Notes under the pieces: generated by a model
Database searches by the model: none
Told to the model about the DNA's origin: nothing
What the model saw: only the letters and a program-made list of their open reading frames with translations
NCBI GenBank assembly: GCA_037974665.1
Contig: CM075766.1
Coordinates: 49,185,069-49,249,068 of the forward strand
Direction: 5' to 3'
Length of the DNA: 64,000 nt
Source: Ehretia macrophylla
Taxonomy: Eukaryota > Streptophyta > Magnoliopsida > Boraginales > Ehretiaceae
Made by a program: the position numbers and the translations under genes
Shown here: one piece after another, positions 47,058 through 58,421 of the stretch
Numbering within the stretch: position 1 is the first letter of the stretch
Layout: each line of letters opens with the position of its first letter

Positions 47058-47901
47058 AAATCAAATTAGTTGCAAAATAACTTAATACTAAAATTAATTT
47101 TAAATCAACAATTAAGGAAATAGTACTTCTAATACAAAAATAAAAGAAATATTAAAATCACACAGTCTACTATATGTATAATATTTATATTAGACTGTCA
47201 AGTAAATAGTCCAAACAAATGAGTAAAATAATTATTCAAATTTACTTTTCTCGATTTAGTTAAAAAAACAGTGTACTAATAAATTATTTTGTCACTTGAG
47301 AACCAAGAATGAACATTTGGTTTAGTGGTAGACTCTTCTCATTAGTAGTTTTGAGGTCCTGGGATCAAACCTATGTAGCAGCAAGAATGATTAAAATTTT
47401 GTGTTCTGCTTTCAGCAAACGTACTGTTCAAAAAACTACAACTAATATAATATAATATAACCTACAAGAATATAATATACTATATTATAATGCAAATCAA
47501 CTACAACAACTAATATAATATACATATATTATAATGCAAAACGCAACTAATGCTACAGCATTAAAAAACTACAACTAATATAATATAATATAACTAATAT
47601 GATATAATATAATCTACAACTATATTATAATGCAAAGTTTTGATATTCTGCTTTCAGCAAAGTGTATGCAGTATGCAGTAATGGCAAGAAACAATAACAA
47701 AGAAACGTGCAAGCAGTATTATACAGTTCAAGATTAGGTCCTTAAAAAATTTATATCTTTCTCATTTTAAGTCCAAATTTGATGAAATTTTCACCATTAA
47801 CTTCAGAAAATTAAGAGGTATATGGAAATGTAATTTATTTTTCAGTTTGTTATACTTCACAGAATCATATTAAAGGAATTATATTTTAAAAGTCTTAAGA
47901 T
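47058..47901 (-). other. Copia 5' leader with AT-rich repeats
   Basis: 840 bp between 5' LTR and gag. It holds repeated ACTACAACTAATATAATATA and ATATTATAATGCAAA phrases (47440-47640) and two copies of CTGCTTTCAGCAAA (about 47408 and 47652). A tRNA-like promoter at 47318-47371 is listed separately. I see no usual TGGTATCAGAGC primer site next to the LTR. Confidence 0.55.
47318..47371 (+). ncRNA. tRNA-like pol III A and B boxes, probable SINE head
   Basis: TGGTTTAGTGG (47318-47328) fits the A-box consensus and GATCAAACC (47363-47371) fits the B box. They are 34 bp apart, as in tRNA genes and tRNA-derived SINEs. No cloverleaf or clean tRNA ends are visible, so this is not a tRNA gene. It lies antisense inside the copia leader. 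Confidence 0.5.
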
Positions 47902-48511
47902 TGTTGGACAAATTAAAATGAGAGAAGTGTTGTAAATAAAAATATAAGATGTATAATAAAAATTAAAATAATAGAATATAAAATTAACAGTATTAAAATT
48001 CAAGGATGTAGAAATAAACCAAATACAGTTGATATCGAGATTCGAGTTAGACTCGATGTCCTTAAGACTTTTAAACGCCCCGCTATGGTGCTTTCGGTTG
48101 ACTGACGCAAGTCTCCCAGGATACAACGATATTTCCTTCGTAATAGGAGCACACCAAATTACAAAGCTTGCGAACTAAGTATGTCAAACTCTCTCTCTTA
48201 AACACAACGTTAAATGATGATTATGTTCTGCTCACTAGTTCTCCTCTTCCTTTTCCCGTGTTCTCTATGCAAACACACACAACTATTTATAACCAAACTT
48301 CAATGCCAGAATATTTAGATCAGAGTAAAGAAACATTATTTCATTCTCAGTGCACGGATTTTTTAGCAACCATGTTACCTTTGCACATGTCAAACAAAAG
48401 CTAACAACATCTCCTTTTAATAAAGGCACGCATGTCCAATATAAGCCATCAATATCACCACTATTGTATTATTAAATGATTTCCATTCACAAATCACCAA
48501 AAATTCTTACA
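47902..48511 (-). repeat. Copia 5' LTR (right)
   Basis: 610 bp. Same termini as 41716-42324, followed by the target duplication GTTAT. Confidence 0.93.
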
Positions 48512-48861
48512 GTTATAATCTGTGACTGCTATATATATGATAGTTGTTCAATTACTAGTGATGTACATTTTTATGTTCCTCTTCTCTGTATTCACTTATC
48601 ACTAGACTTGAACCCAATTTAATTCATGTTGCTGCTCCTAGTTGTTATTAGATACCAAAAAGGGATTAGTGAAAATAGTCAGACAATTTTGCCGGCCTTC
48701 TTTGTTAGAAGTCCCCTGCAACTGAGAACAAACGAGTGGAGGCCTTTCCTTGCAAATCACCAAGCCTTACCTGTGAATTGTCTTCCAGTTTGCATTCAAA
48801 AAGCTATCTTGATCCTCCCTGGTGTCCGACGGATGGGACTGTTCGAAAAGCTCAATCCACC

Positions 48862-49275
48862 AATCATATATTCATACTATCAGGCCAGAGTAACATATCA
48901 GCCTGTGGTGGCGTAGGCCGTAGAGCACAACCTCTGGGACAGCGTCGTTCCATGGAGTAACATGTCAGGCCATAGAGAGACAGATAGATTGTCGAAGCAT
49001 TGTGATTTGCTAACATGGAGAAGCTAATCCATAATGTGAATGCTGATCTCCATCTGCCTTCCCTTCCAAACACTCAGGTAAATTTTAGTGATTTGGTTGT
49101 TGTTATGCTCTAAGTAACATGTCCTTTCTACGTTAAGAAGACTTGCATATCACACATTTATGATTGTTATTTGTTGGCAAAATTAGCAGCTTAGTCATTG
49201 TCAAGTTGTTGAGTGATGATGTGGTGGTAGTTTTCATGTTGTACAGGTTGCAATCGCATCAGGTGAACGCAAATC
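48862..49275 (+). pseudogene. Degraded second copy of the carbohydrate esterase
   Basis: Short matches to the intact-frame copy remain in the right order: NHIFILSGQSNISACGGVG (family block I, with the unmodified GQSN) at 48862-48920, NMEKLIHNVNADLHLPSLP followed by a GT donor at about 49014-49078, and after a short intron VAIASGE at 49247-49267. Most of exon 1 is deleted and the rest of exon 2 is unrecognisable. It shows an ancestral tandem duplication of the esterase gene, later separated by the copia insertion. Confidence 0.8.
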
Positions 49276-50040
49276 AATATTCTAATCCAATATGCATAAA
49301 ATTATACAAACCCCTCAGGCACCCTTTTTTTTTTTTGGGTCAAATAAATAAACTTCATTACTTCAAAAATGTACAAATCTTATCCAATCCCAAGGATGAA
49401 TGTTATAAGAAAGTAAATACATTAGCCAAGATGGTATACAAGAACAATTTTTCCCTAAACTTGCATTTAATTATCCAATTACAAGATTGATTAACTGTCC
49501 TTCTAATACATTGACAATTCACCTTGTGACTCATTCCTTCGATCGAGCCTTCTTTAAGTGTTGATCAATCTATCACTCAATCACAACTTTGGCATCAATT
49601 GATTTTTTATTTTTTTATCACACTTGAAATTATGTATCTACTTATCGTATTTTTACCCCTGCTCGGTAGTTCCATAACAGATTTTTTCTGATGTTTTTTA
49701 GGATTAGAAAAAAACCGCTATAATGACCACTACGTGAGTTTCATTCTCTTTGATCTTATCTTTGATTATTTGTTATGAAATCGCACCGGGAGCGAGTGCT
49801 TGCTATCTAAGAATTGCTCCATAAATCTCATCATAAATATTTGATACTTCTTTGACGATCGTGAAGTCACCAAATGAATTACTGAATACATAAATCAAAT
49901 CCGGACCAGACTGTTGCTCCCATGGAGATACGAACTTGACCCGCTCCTACTTACCGCGGAGCAAGAAAAAGAAGACAAAAGTACTAGTCCCATTTTGTAT
50001 GCGCTTATGGCCAAGCATCCACAGTCTGATACCGCATAGT

Positions 50041-50445
50041 GTAAGGTCATTTTCAACAGCTCTCTTATTTTTTTCTTACGTTTAGGGAATTTGAAGCATT
50101 TTTCCTATTTTTACAGATCTCCTATTTCAGTTTCACTCCAACAGCTCCCCTATTTTTAACCAATCCCTTATTTTATAGAATCTCTATTTTAGTTTTACTC
50201 CAACAACTCCCCTATTTAGAAAATTCATATTTCTATAACATTAAAAACTATGGGGATGGGATAGGGGAGGGATTTGATCCCCAGTAATGGGAGATCTAAA
50301 TTTTAAATTATTTATTTCCTAAAATATAGGGAATCATTTAAAAAAATTGTTAAAGCTATATAGTACTAACAACTTTTCAAATTTAATAATTTTGAACATT
50401 TGAAAGGACTATTGGAGTTTCTCTAAAGCGGATATACCCATCAAA
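50041..50445. mobile_element. MITE candidate (Tourist/PIF-like)
   Basis: The left end GGTCATTTTCAACAGCTC and the reverse complement of the right end (GAGAAACTCCAATAGTCC) resemble the CTCCAACAG-type ends of plant PIF/Harbinger MITEs. CTCCAACAGCTCCCCTATTT-like phrases recur inside. The repeats are imperfect and I could not define a target duplication. Confidence 0.4.
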
Positions 50446-51161
50446 TCAACAAGAGCTCAAAAAAAAAAAAAAAAAAAAGAGCGTGAAGTTCAGCAATCAC
50501 CAACCATCTGACACCTTGAGTTCCACCCAAGAATTTCCCCTAGATATTTGTTTTTTCATTACTTTCCCGGGCCAGATATTTCTTCAACTGTTTGAAGTTT
50601 GAGTTCATGCCAAAAATAAAAAATACAAGTCATAATTACCCAACACCTTTTTTTTTTTTTTTGTCAACCTAACACATTTTCTCAATACTTCCAAATTAGA
50701 TAGTTAATTATTAGATAAAAATTCCCATTAAATTCTAGTTATTCTCATGTTCTAAGATACACTAATAAAATTTCAAACTTAATTAGCAAAAAGAATCTCA
50801 AACTTAAGGAAAATATTTGAAATTAGATGGGCGAATTATTCAATCAAATCAATGTATCTTTTTTAAAATTTTATCATCAAGTTAAATATTTAAAATTATA
50901 AAAAAACATATTAACTCATAATTCGACTGTGGAACAAAAATAGTGCTTTTCTCTAAACTCAATTGTGCTATGTAGAAGTTTTTTTTTTTGTCTTATTTAT
51001 AAATTTGGTTTACTTTTTTCTTTTGGTCATTAAATTTGGTGTAAACGAAAAAAAAAAAAAAAAGACTTTTCACCAAATTGACATCATTAATGAGAAGCGT
51101 ACATATCAAGTGCGCGTGTAAGACACGTCTTCAACTCCCATTTCCTACTCCCCTTACCCAC

Positions 51162-51175
51162 CATATATATATATA
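51162..51175 (+). promoter_or_regulatory. TATA-like element of PGDH
   Basis: An ATATATATATATA run about 95 bp before the start codon, followed by a C-rich leader. Placed by position only. Confidence 0.4.
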
Positions 51176-51269
51176 TACTCACTATAGAAGCCCATCATTT
51201 CCCTCTCCGCCAACACCACCTAAACCCCGGCGCAAATTAGCACTCTCCAGACTAACTTGCACCAAATAA

Positions 51270-54199
51270 ATGGCGGCTTCAGCTTCGTCGACAAGTCTTC
51301 TCGCCGCAAAGCCCTCGCGCACCTCTCTCTCATGGAAATCTCAAAACCAAAATTTCAGCTTCGCCGCCGTCTCTCTCCGCCGCGGCAACCGCCATCGCCA
51401 GTCTCCGCGGTTCGTTATCCTAGCTATGGACGCCAAGCCGACAATTCTCGTCGCTGAGAAGCTCGGTGAGGCAGGTATAAATCTGTTGAAGGAGTTTTCC
51501 AATGTGGACTGCTCCTATAACTTGAGCCCCGAGGAGCTTTGCACGAAGATCTCGCTATGCGATGCGCTTATTGTACGCAGCGGGACGAAGGTCAACCGTG
51601 AGATTTTCGAGTCTTCTGGTGGACGCCTTAAGGTTGTTGGACGCGCCGGCGTTGGGATTGATAATGTAGATCTGGCGGCCGCGACGGAGCACGGTTGTCT
51701 TGTCGTCAATGCGCCGACGGCTAACACCGTGGCCGCGGCGGAACACGCTATTGCTCTGCTTACCGCCATGGCGAGAAACGTTGCTCAGGGTGATGCCTCT
51801 CTCAAAGCTGGTCAGTAAGCATTATTTATGTATGTGTTTTGTGTGTGTGTCTGAAAAAGTTTCCATTTTATATATATGTGTGTGAAAAAAGTTTGCTTTT
51901 TATTTGTTTACTAAAAACATTTTTAGTTCATATCCGACTTTTTTATTATTTCTTTTTGTGTTTTTTCGAATATTTAATCTTTATGCTGATTCATTACAGA
52001 TGCTATTCAATTGTTTTAAATGTCTTTAATGCGAATTTAAAGATTCTGAATATTCTAACTGCCTTTTTCGCTCCGAAAAGGTTAGAAATTAATCAGATCT
52101 ATTGTTAGTCGATATGTGTTTCCTTCTTTCGACATTGAATTTCATTATTATTCGTGCACTGCAATATGTCATGGGTGGTCCTACATGTCAAGTGCCGCGT
52201 TATTTCATTTAATAAGATGGTAATTAAGAGACGAAGTTTAGATGATATGGATTTGGGTGATATATATCATTGGGGTTAATATTCGGGGTCACGCTTTGTA
52301 AATTATAATTGAGAGAATGAAGATACACGTAAATGGTCTAATATGATTGTTTTCAGGGAAATGGCTGAGGAGCAAATATGTTAGTGTATCACTTGTTGGC
52401 AAAACACTAGCTGTAACGGGATTTGGAAAGGTTGGGTCTGAAGTAGCTAGGCGTGCCAAGGGTCTCGGAATGCATGTTATTGCACATGATCCCTATGCCC
52501 CAGCGGACCGTGCACGTGCTATAGGAGTTGATCTTGTGAGCTTTGAGGAAGCAATTGCAACTGCAGATTTCATCTCACTTCACATGCCTCTCACTCCTGC
52601 TACGTCTAAGATCCTAAATGATGAAACGTTTGGAAATATGAAGAAAGGTGTCCGAATTGTCAATGTTGCTCGTGGGGGAGTAATTGATGAAGAAGCTTTA
52701 GTGAGGGCATTGGATGCTGGCGTAGTGGCACAGGTTCTCTTTCTTAATTTTCATACATGAAACATTCAAAATTTGTTATATTTGGAAACTCTCATCTTAT
52801 CTTATAATAAATACAATACTTAATTTTTTTATAGGCTGCACTTGATGTCTTCACTGAAGAGCCACCGCCAAAGGACAGCAAATTGGTGCAACATGAAAAT
52901 GTAATTGCGACTCCACATCTTGGTGCGAGTACTACGGAAGCTCAGGTTAGTGGAGTACTAGCTGATGCATTGAGCTTAGTTGACTACTAACTAATGTGTA
53001 GATCATTATATATGCCTTTAAGTAATGGACACTTTGAAATAATGCTTGAAGTAAATGATTTTCAGGAAGGAGTGGCCATTGAAATAGCTGAAGCTGTTGT
53101 TGGAGCCCTGAAAGGGGAGCTTGCTGCCACTGCTGTCAACGCACCAATGGTTCCTGCTGAGGTACAATTTCAAATATTTTTGAACCATTTATTTACTTGG
53201 AAAAGTTATACCTTCATTTACCTTCCCCTGGTTTGAGAGTTTCCGTTCCCTTGATGATCAGGATGTGTGGTTCCTTGGCATGTGATGCCTGCATCTTCTT
53301 TTCTTTTTCTTCTTCATCTATCCTTTCTCTCTCTATTGTCACAAGGAGGCATACCTTGAAGCTACCTTTGTGTTCTATTATGCACTCAAAGTTATCCCTT
53401 ATAGTTTACGTCCTTGTTCACACAACCACTTCCATCAACACCCCCCTGCCTCTTTCTTGCTTTTGAGCCCTAAGAAGCACCTCCTTATGCTGAATGTCAT
53501 TATTTTCTTATTCCATCATAATTGCAGGTCCTGACAGAGCTCAAGCCATTCGTTGTCCTTGCTGAGAAACTCGGGAGACTGGCTGTTCAACTGGTATCGG
53601 GTGGAAGTGGTGTGAAATCTGTTAAAGTGACATATGTTTCAGCCCGAGCTCCAGATGATCTTGACACAAGACTGCTTCGAGCCATGATCACCAAGGGTCT
53701 GATTGAACCTGTCTCCAGTGTTTTTGTGAACTTGGTAAATGCAGATTTCACTGCTAAACAGAGAGGACTTCGAATAACTGAAGAACGCATCCTTCTAGAT
53801 GGATCACCAGAAAGCCCACTTGATTTCATCCAAGTTCAAATTGCTAATGTGGAATCAAAATTTGCCAGTGCCATTTCCGACTCTGGGGAGATTAAAGGGG
53901 AGGGCGGGGGTAAGGATGGAGTCCCTCATTTGACAAAGGTTGGGTCCTTCGAAGTGGATGTGAGTTTGGAAGGAAGTATCATCCTCTGCAGGCAGGTTGA
54001 TCAGCCAGGTATGATTGGTAAGGTGGGGAGCGTTTTGGGTGAGGAGAATGTGAATGTGAGCTTTATGAGTGTTGGAAGGATTGCTCCAAGGAAGCAAGCT
54101 GTTATGGCAATCGGAGTGGATGAGCCACCCAGCAAGGAGGCACTGAAGAGGATTGGAGAAATTCCGGCCATCGAGGAGTTCGTTTACCTGAAATTGTAG
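51270..54199 (+). CDS. PGDH: D-3-phosphoglycerate dehydrogenase, plastid (EDA9/PGDH type), 5 exons
   Basis: Exons 51270-51810, 52357-52733, 52835-52945, 53066-53161 and 53528-54199 give 598 residues. It oxidises 3-phosphoglycerate to 3-phosphohydroxypyruvate with NAD, the first step of the phosphorylated serine pathway in plastids. Residues 1-50 are Ser/Arg-rich, a transit peptide. The mature part starts at [20 protein letters not shown]-binding loop [14 protein letters not shown] (about 200). Catalytic residues: Arg in NVARGG, Glu in DVFTEEPP and His in TPHLGAST. A regulatory middle domain and a C-terminal ACT domain ([18 protein letters not shown] to the end) allow serine feedback. The length equals plant PGDH. 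The position matches At4g34200 (EDA9). Confidence 0.96.
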
Positions 54200-54879
54200 T
54201 GTGCTAGTATTATTACAAGTTGTTTCTTTCGTGGAGCCAATTTTGACAATTTTCTTTGTGTTTTCTAGTAGATCCACCTAAGGTAACGAATAATTCGGCT
54301 GTAAAATGAATGTCTACTTCATTGAGTTGCTGTTATCGGTTTTACAAATTTTGCAATCGAGCGTATGAATCATTGATATAGTCCGCACTGTGTGGGATCA
54401 ATTTTGTTTCTGCTATATCAGAAAATCCTTAAAAGAGTACCTAAATTGTATCGACTTCGTGCCATTTTTCCTGTAATTTAACCAACTTTTTTTCTCTGCA
54501 AGATAGATGATCCAAATAGCGCAATTAGCCATTTGCTGGTCCATTTGGAAGGCAGGCTAGGAACATGTTTATTTTTTAAAATACCAGCCCGGACCCTATT
54601 TGGGTTGCTCAATCTGCTCTGAAATATCTTGTCCTCTTTAATTCTTTATTTAGTCTTGCTCTTATTAGGAGACAAAGTAATCGTACGGCAAAATTGAATT
54701 ACTAAACAGATAAGAGGGATTGGTTAATTTCCATTTTCAATTATATACAAGCTTTATGTTTCCGACCAAAAAAAAAAATGTTGGTTTCGTTTCGACCAAA
54801 AGTTGGTTTTTATTTGTTCTAAGAGGTATAATTATCATTTTAAATTTAAGTAATCTTAAAAGAAAGTTGGTGTTGCATG

Positions 54880-55850
54880 GCCTCGGGTATGGCAACCGCC
54901 CGGGGGGCCGGGGGGAGGGATTGCAGGTATCCATCTCGCCCCCATCCCAAATGGGGTGAGAATTGGGGTGGAAAATGAAGAATGGGACGGGAGATGGGGA
55001 TTAACTCTTAATTCCCTCGCGAGGGCGGGACGGAGCGCGGGGATAAACATTCATCGCCTACATAGATAATTTATTATTATTATTATTTCAATTTTATATA
55101 TGTATTGGAATTTTAAAATTATAAATATAAAAATATAAAAATGACATTAAACAAACTATTATAAAAATAGAGAAGAAAAATTAAATTATTTAAAAATATT
55201 TTATAATCATTATTAAGACCATTGCATGACATAACTTGAGATTTGATATCATTTGACATAAATACTTTAATTCCACTATTGAACATAGTGAATTTAAGAA
55301 ATCTGTTAGTTATTTCAATTGTACTTTAAAAAGTTTCAAATAATATAATTAATGATGAATTTTAAAAATTTACAACTACTATTATATATGACATGTGATA
55401 AAAAAAAAAATAAATGCAATCTCATTAACACAAAGAAGTGTTCTTTTTCAATTATAGTTTTCATACACAATGATTAAGTCAAAATTTATTTTAAATATTT
55501 GAGAGTCATTACCATAATATTATTTTTACTATTTAACTGCAAATATAAGACTTTAATATATAGCTAATATTTAAACTTTATTTAAGACCTATATTTATAC
55601 TTATCATTACTATAACTTTAATTTATATTTTAAAGTTACATTATTCAAATTAATTTTAATTCTTAAGGTCTAAAAGAAAAATAAAATATCCTCAGGTAAT
55701 TCCCATTTCCTATGGGGATTCACGGGTGAGGACAGGGCGGGAGACGAGGGTATAGAATGCGGGGACATGACGAAAAATAAAAAAACTTTTTAAGTGACAA
55801 AATAAAAAGTAAAAATAGCTCTCTCCCTGTTCCTAACCCGCTATGACGCG
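54880..55850. mobile_element. GC-rich-ended repeat, probable DNA transposon remnant
   Basis: Two GC-rich blocks (54889-55050 with GGGATGGG/GGCGGGACGG phrases, and 55692-55775 with GGGGATTCACGGGTGAGG) flank 600 bp of AT-rich sequence. Such CGGGGATGGGG phrases are common at ends of plant hAT-like elements. No clean terminal inverted repeat or target duplication was found. Confidence 0.35.
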
Positions 55851-55871
55851 CTATTACGAAAATCAAGGACA

Positions 55872-56195
55872 TCTTCAATAAAGTCTTCAAATGTAAAATT
55901 TTTCTAATTTGAGTATTTTTAGAGATTTCAGTTTCTAAAAATAATACTATTTATGACAAAAGTACGTGAGATTCACTATTTTTTAGCTTCAAAAATGCCA
56001 ATATAGAGACCTAATCTCTATTTTTTTCTACAAATTTATTAAAAAAAATAGAGACTAAGTCTCTATATTAGTATTTTTAAGTAAAAAATAGTGAACTCTA
56101 CGTATTTTTATTATAAATGGTATTATTTTTAAAGACTAATATCTCTAAAAATACTCAAATTAAAAAAATTTTATATTTTAAAAACTCCAATAACG
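55872..56195. mobile_element. Foldback MITE (about 320 bp)
   Basis: Left arm 55872-56030 and right arm 56040-56195 are imperfect inverted copies for about 150 bp (AATTTGAGTATTTTTAGAGAT... to ATAGAGAC.TA.TCTCTATT). They would form one long hairpin. Non-coding. It ends about 170 bp upstream of the SEP1 start codon, in its promoter. Confidence 0.75.
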
Positions 56196-56361
56196 TAAGT
56201 CGCAAATCTATAGACATGACATGTTTCAACTTGCTCCACTCACACACCACATTTGGCTTTCTTGGATCATCTCAGAAACTCAAAAAAACCTTTCGAAACA
56301 AGATAGGAAAAGAGAGGGCTGAGTGTAAAGTCAAAAGGCCACACCACTTCAACATCTCAAC

Positions 56362-56816
56362 ATGGCCACAGCTCAAGTCTCTAGCTGCCTCTACACTTCT
56401 ATACGTGGTAACTTTTTGCTGTCTCTCCAATTCTTGAAACAGTTGTTAGTATCTATGCAATTTCCACTTTGCACATATACATGTACAAGTATGTATAAAT
56501 ATATTCTGTTTTCTTTTTTTTTTCTTTTTCTTTTTGCAGATGTTAAGGTGTCATTTTCATGCCCAGCAAGAGCTGCTTCAGCTGTTCAGTTTCCAGACTT
56601 GAAATCTGCTCGATTTGGAACTGCCTTTGCCACTGGCTCTCCTCTCTGTAAGCCCATCCTTCTTTTTGTTTATTTGTTTATTTATTTATTTATTTTTTTA
56701 CAGTAGAGACCGAAGCCGTAATTCAAACTTTGAATCACAACAGGTCAATATTTGACAATTCCACCCGATTCTTGGGTGTTTGTAAGCCCATCTTTACTTG
56801 CTTAGTTTGTCGATAC

Positions 56817-56849
<33 letters not shown>

Positions 56850-58421
56850 GTGTGAAATTTACTCTTTATTACTAGCTACTCGTACTATGTTTTGTAATGG
56901 AGAGAAGGGGTGATCTTACTTAGCACTGTCTATTGTGTATAATGTGTAAGATATAGTAGAGATTTTAAACTGAATTGATGGGTTTTTATGTTCGAAAAGC
57001 AGCTTTTGACTTATTACTTACTAATTGTTACCAACTAGAATATGAGTATGCTTATATTTTGGAGTATCAAGATTATCCAGTTCGATTTCAGACTTCAGTA
57101 GATTTGAACTGCATTCAGCGGCACATAGTGGAGGCTTTGTAATTGGAGTTGCATTGAAATTGTTAGAAGATAGCAAGTTGATTAAAATCCCAACTCTGAG
57201 GCGTCTGTTCTGTGTTGTCAACCACGCTGTCAGAGTAGTCTTATTTTTCCAGTGTCAGTCGAATTTTCACTATCTGTATGTGTTGGGGATGCTTGTATGT
57301 ATATATGTAGAGAGAGAAAGAGATGAGAAAAGCAAAGAAAAAGAAAACATAAGGTGGTGGTGGCCAGGAGAGGGAGGGGGAGCTTCTTTTTTAAGAGGTG
57401 AATTCTGATATCATGCTATCACACGGACATTTTTACCTGCCAAAGGCCTATAAAAATGTTTTCGTGAATGTTACTGGCTAAAATTTGTCATCCAGATTCT
57501 GAGACTAATACTAATACTGTTTGCCTATCTTCCCAGTCGACAAATATCACTTAGTATAGGATAACCGAGCATGGGGATAGCTGATGCTTGTTTTCATTTC
57601 CAGTGATTCAGAGAAGTTTTTGTCCAAAGAGGCCAGCTTGCAGAGCTACGTCAGTATCTATAAGATGCGAGCAGAGTACCAATGAGGGTAACAGTTTGGA
57701 TGTATGGCTCGGGAGACTGGCAATGGTTGGCTTTGCAGCAGCTATTAGTGTTGAAATAGCTACTGGCAAAGGACTTCTAGAGGTATGGAAATTACTCATT
57801 CTTTGTTGCCATATACTGGACCAAGTATTTTAGAAGTCCTCTATATCCATACATGTGTTATGCAGGTGTGATATGATTTTTTAGAGAGCATTTTCTCACA
57901 TGTGTTCTGTAAGAGGGACCAAGGCAAATGAGATTCAGGATGGTAAACTTTCTCCGATTGTATGGTTCCACTTCCATCCAACATTCCTAAGATATGTAAA
58001 CAACTGTCAATATGAGGTTAGTACGGCGTTGAGATGAAGCATCTGTATTCTAGTAGGCATGAGACGCTAAGGTTGGAGGATGTTATGTATGCTGCCTTGT
58101 ATTGCTGAAGCATGGAGACACTATCAGAATAAGCTTCACTTGATTTTATGTTTTTAAACATATCTTAGAGCCTGTAACGAGAGAAGGATGCCTTTTAGCA
58201 AAATACCTGTTTGTTGCAGCAGATTGGTTTTGCCTGTTAACGTTCATTTTGTTGGTCAATTGTATGCTAACCCTTCATAATACGCTCCTAACTTCCATCT
58301 TGTCTTAATTTCACAGAATTTTGGGCTGACAGCTCCCTTGCCGACAGTAGCTTTGGCAGTCACTGCGCTGGTGGGCGTTCTGACGGCAGTTTTCATCTTT
58401 CAATCTGCCTCCGAGAATTGA
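56362..58421 (+). CDS. SEP1: Stress-enhanced protein 1 (SEP1), two-helix LHC-like, 4 exons
   Basis: Exons 56362-56407, 56540-56647, 57604-57782 and 58317-58421 give 145 residues, the size of Arabidopsis SEP1. The N terminus (MATAQVSSCLYTSIR and on) is a plastid transit peptide of about 70 residues. Helix 1 is LGRLAMVGFAAAISVEIATG (LHC-type, with Glu and Arg conserved for chlorophyll binding). Helix 2 is ALAVTALVGVLTAVFIFQSA. SEP proteins sit in thylakoids and are induced by light stress, likely binding pigments for photoprotection. Gene order after PGDH matches At4g34190. The first exon codes only 15 residues and would be missed without splicing. Confidence 0.92.
56819..56848. repeat. (GT)n microsatellite in SEP1 intron 2
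   Basis: About 14 GT units. Confidence 0.9.

Larger units (their letters stand above)
41716..48511 (-). mobile_element. Ty1/copia LTR retrotransposon, full length, decayed
   Basis: LTRs at 41716-42324 and 47902-48511, with target duplication GTTAT (41711-41715 and 48512-48516). Read on the minus strand: 5' LTR, an 840-bp leader, gag (47057-46000), protease, integrase, reverse transcriptase, RNase H (to 42899), then a GTGGGGGAT polypurine tract and the 3' LTR. The order integrase before reverse transcriptase defines copia. By eye the LTRs differ at about two dozen positions out of 610. Coding frames carry stops and frameshifts. The exact lineage (perhaps Tork-like) is uncertain. Confidence 0.92.
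49276..51269. other. Intergenic upstream of PGDH
   Basis: No gene seen. Contains several A or T homopolymers (about 50459-50478, 50649-50662, 51048-51063), a MITE candidate at 50041-50445, and a TATA-like run ATATATATATATA at 51162-51175, about 95 bp upstream of the PGDH start codon. Confidence 0.5.
54200..56361. other. Intergenic, PGDH to SEP1, with two repeat elements
   Basis: PGDH 3' untranslated region (to about 54400), then AT-rich sequence. Two probable transposon remnants lie at 54880-55850 and 55872-56195. Confidence 0.5.

Noticed and set aside
47310-47400. tRNA gene
   Set aside because: A and B boxes fit, but I cannot fold an acceptor stem or a cloverleaf, and it lies in a retroelement leader. 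A SINE head is more likely.
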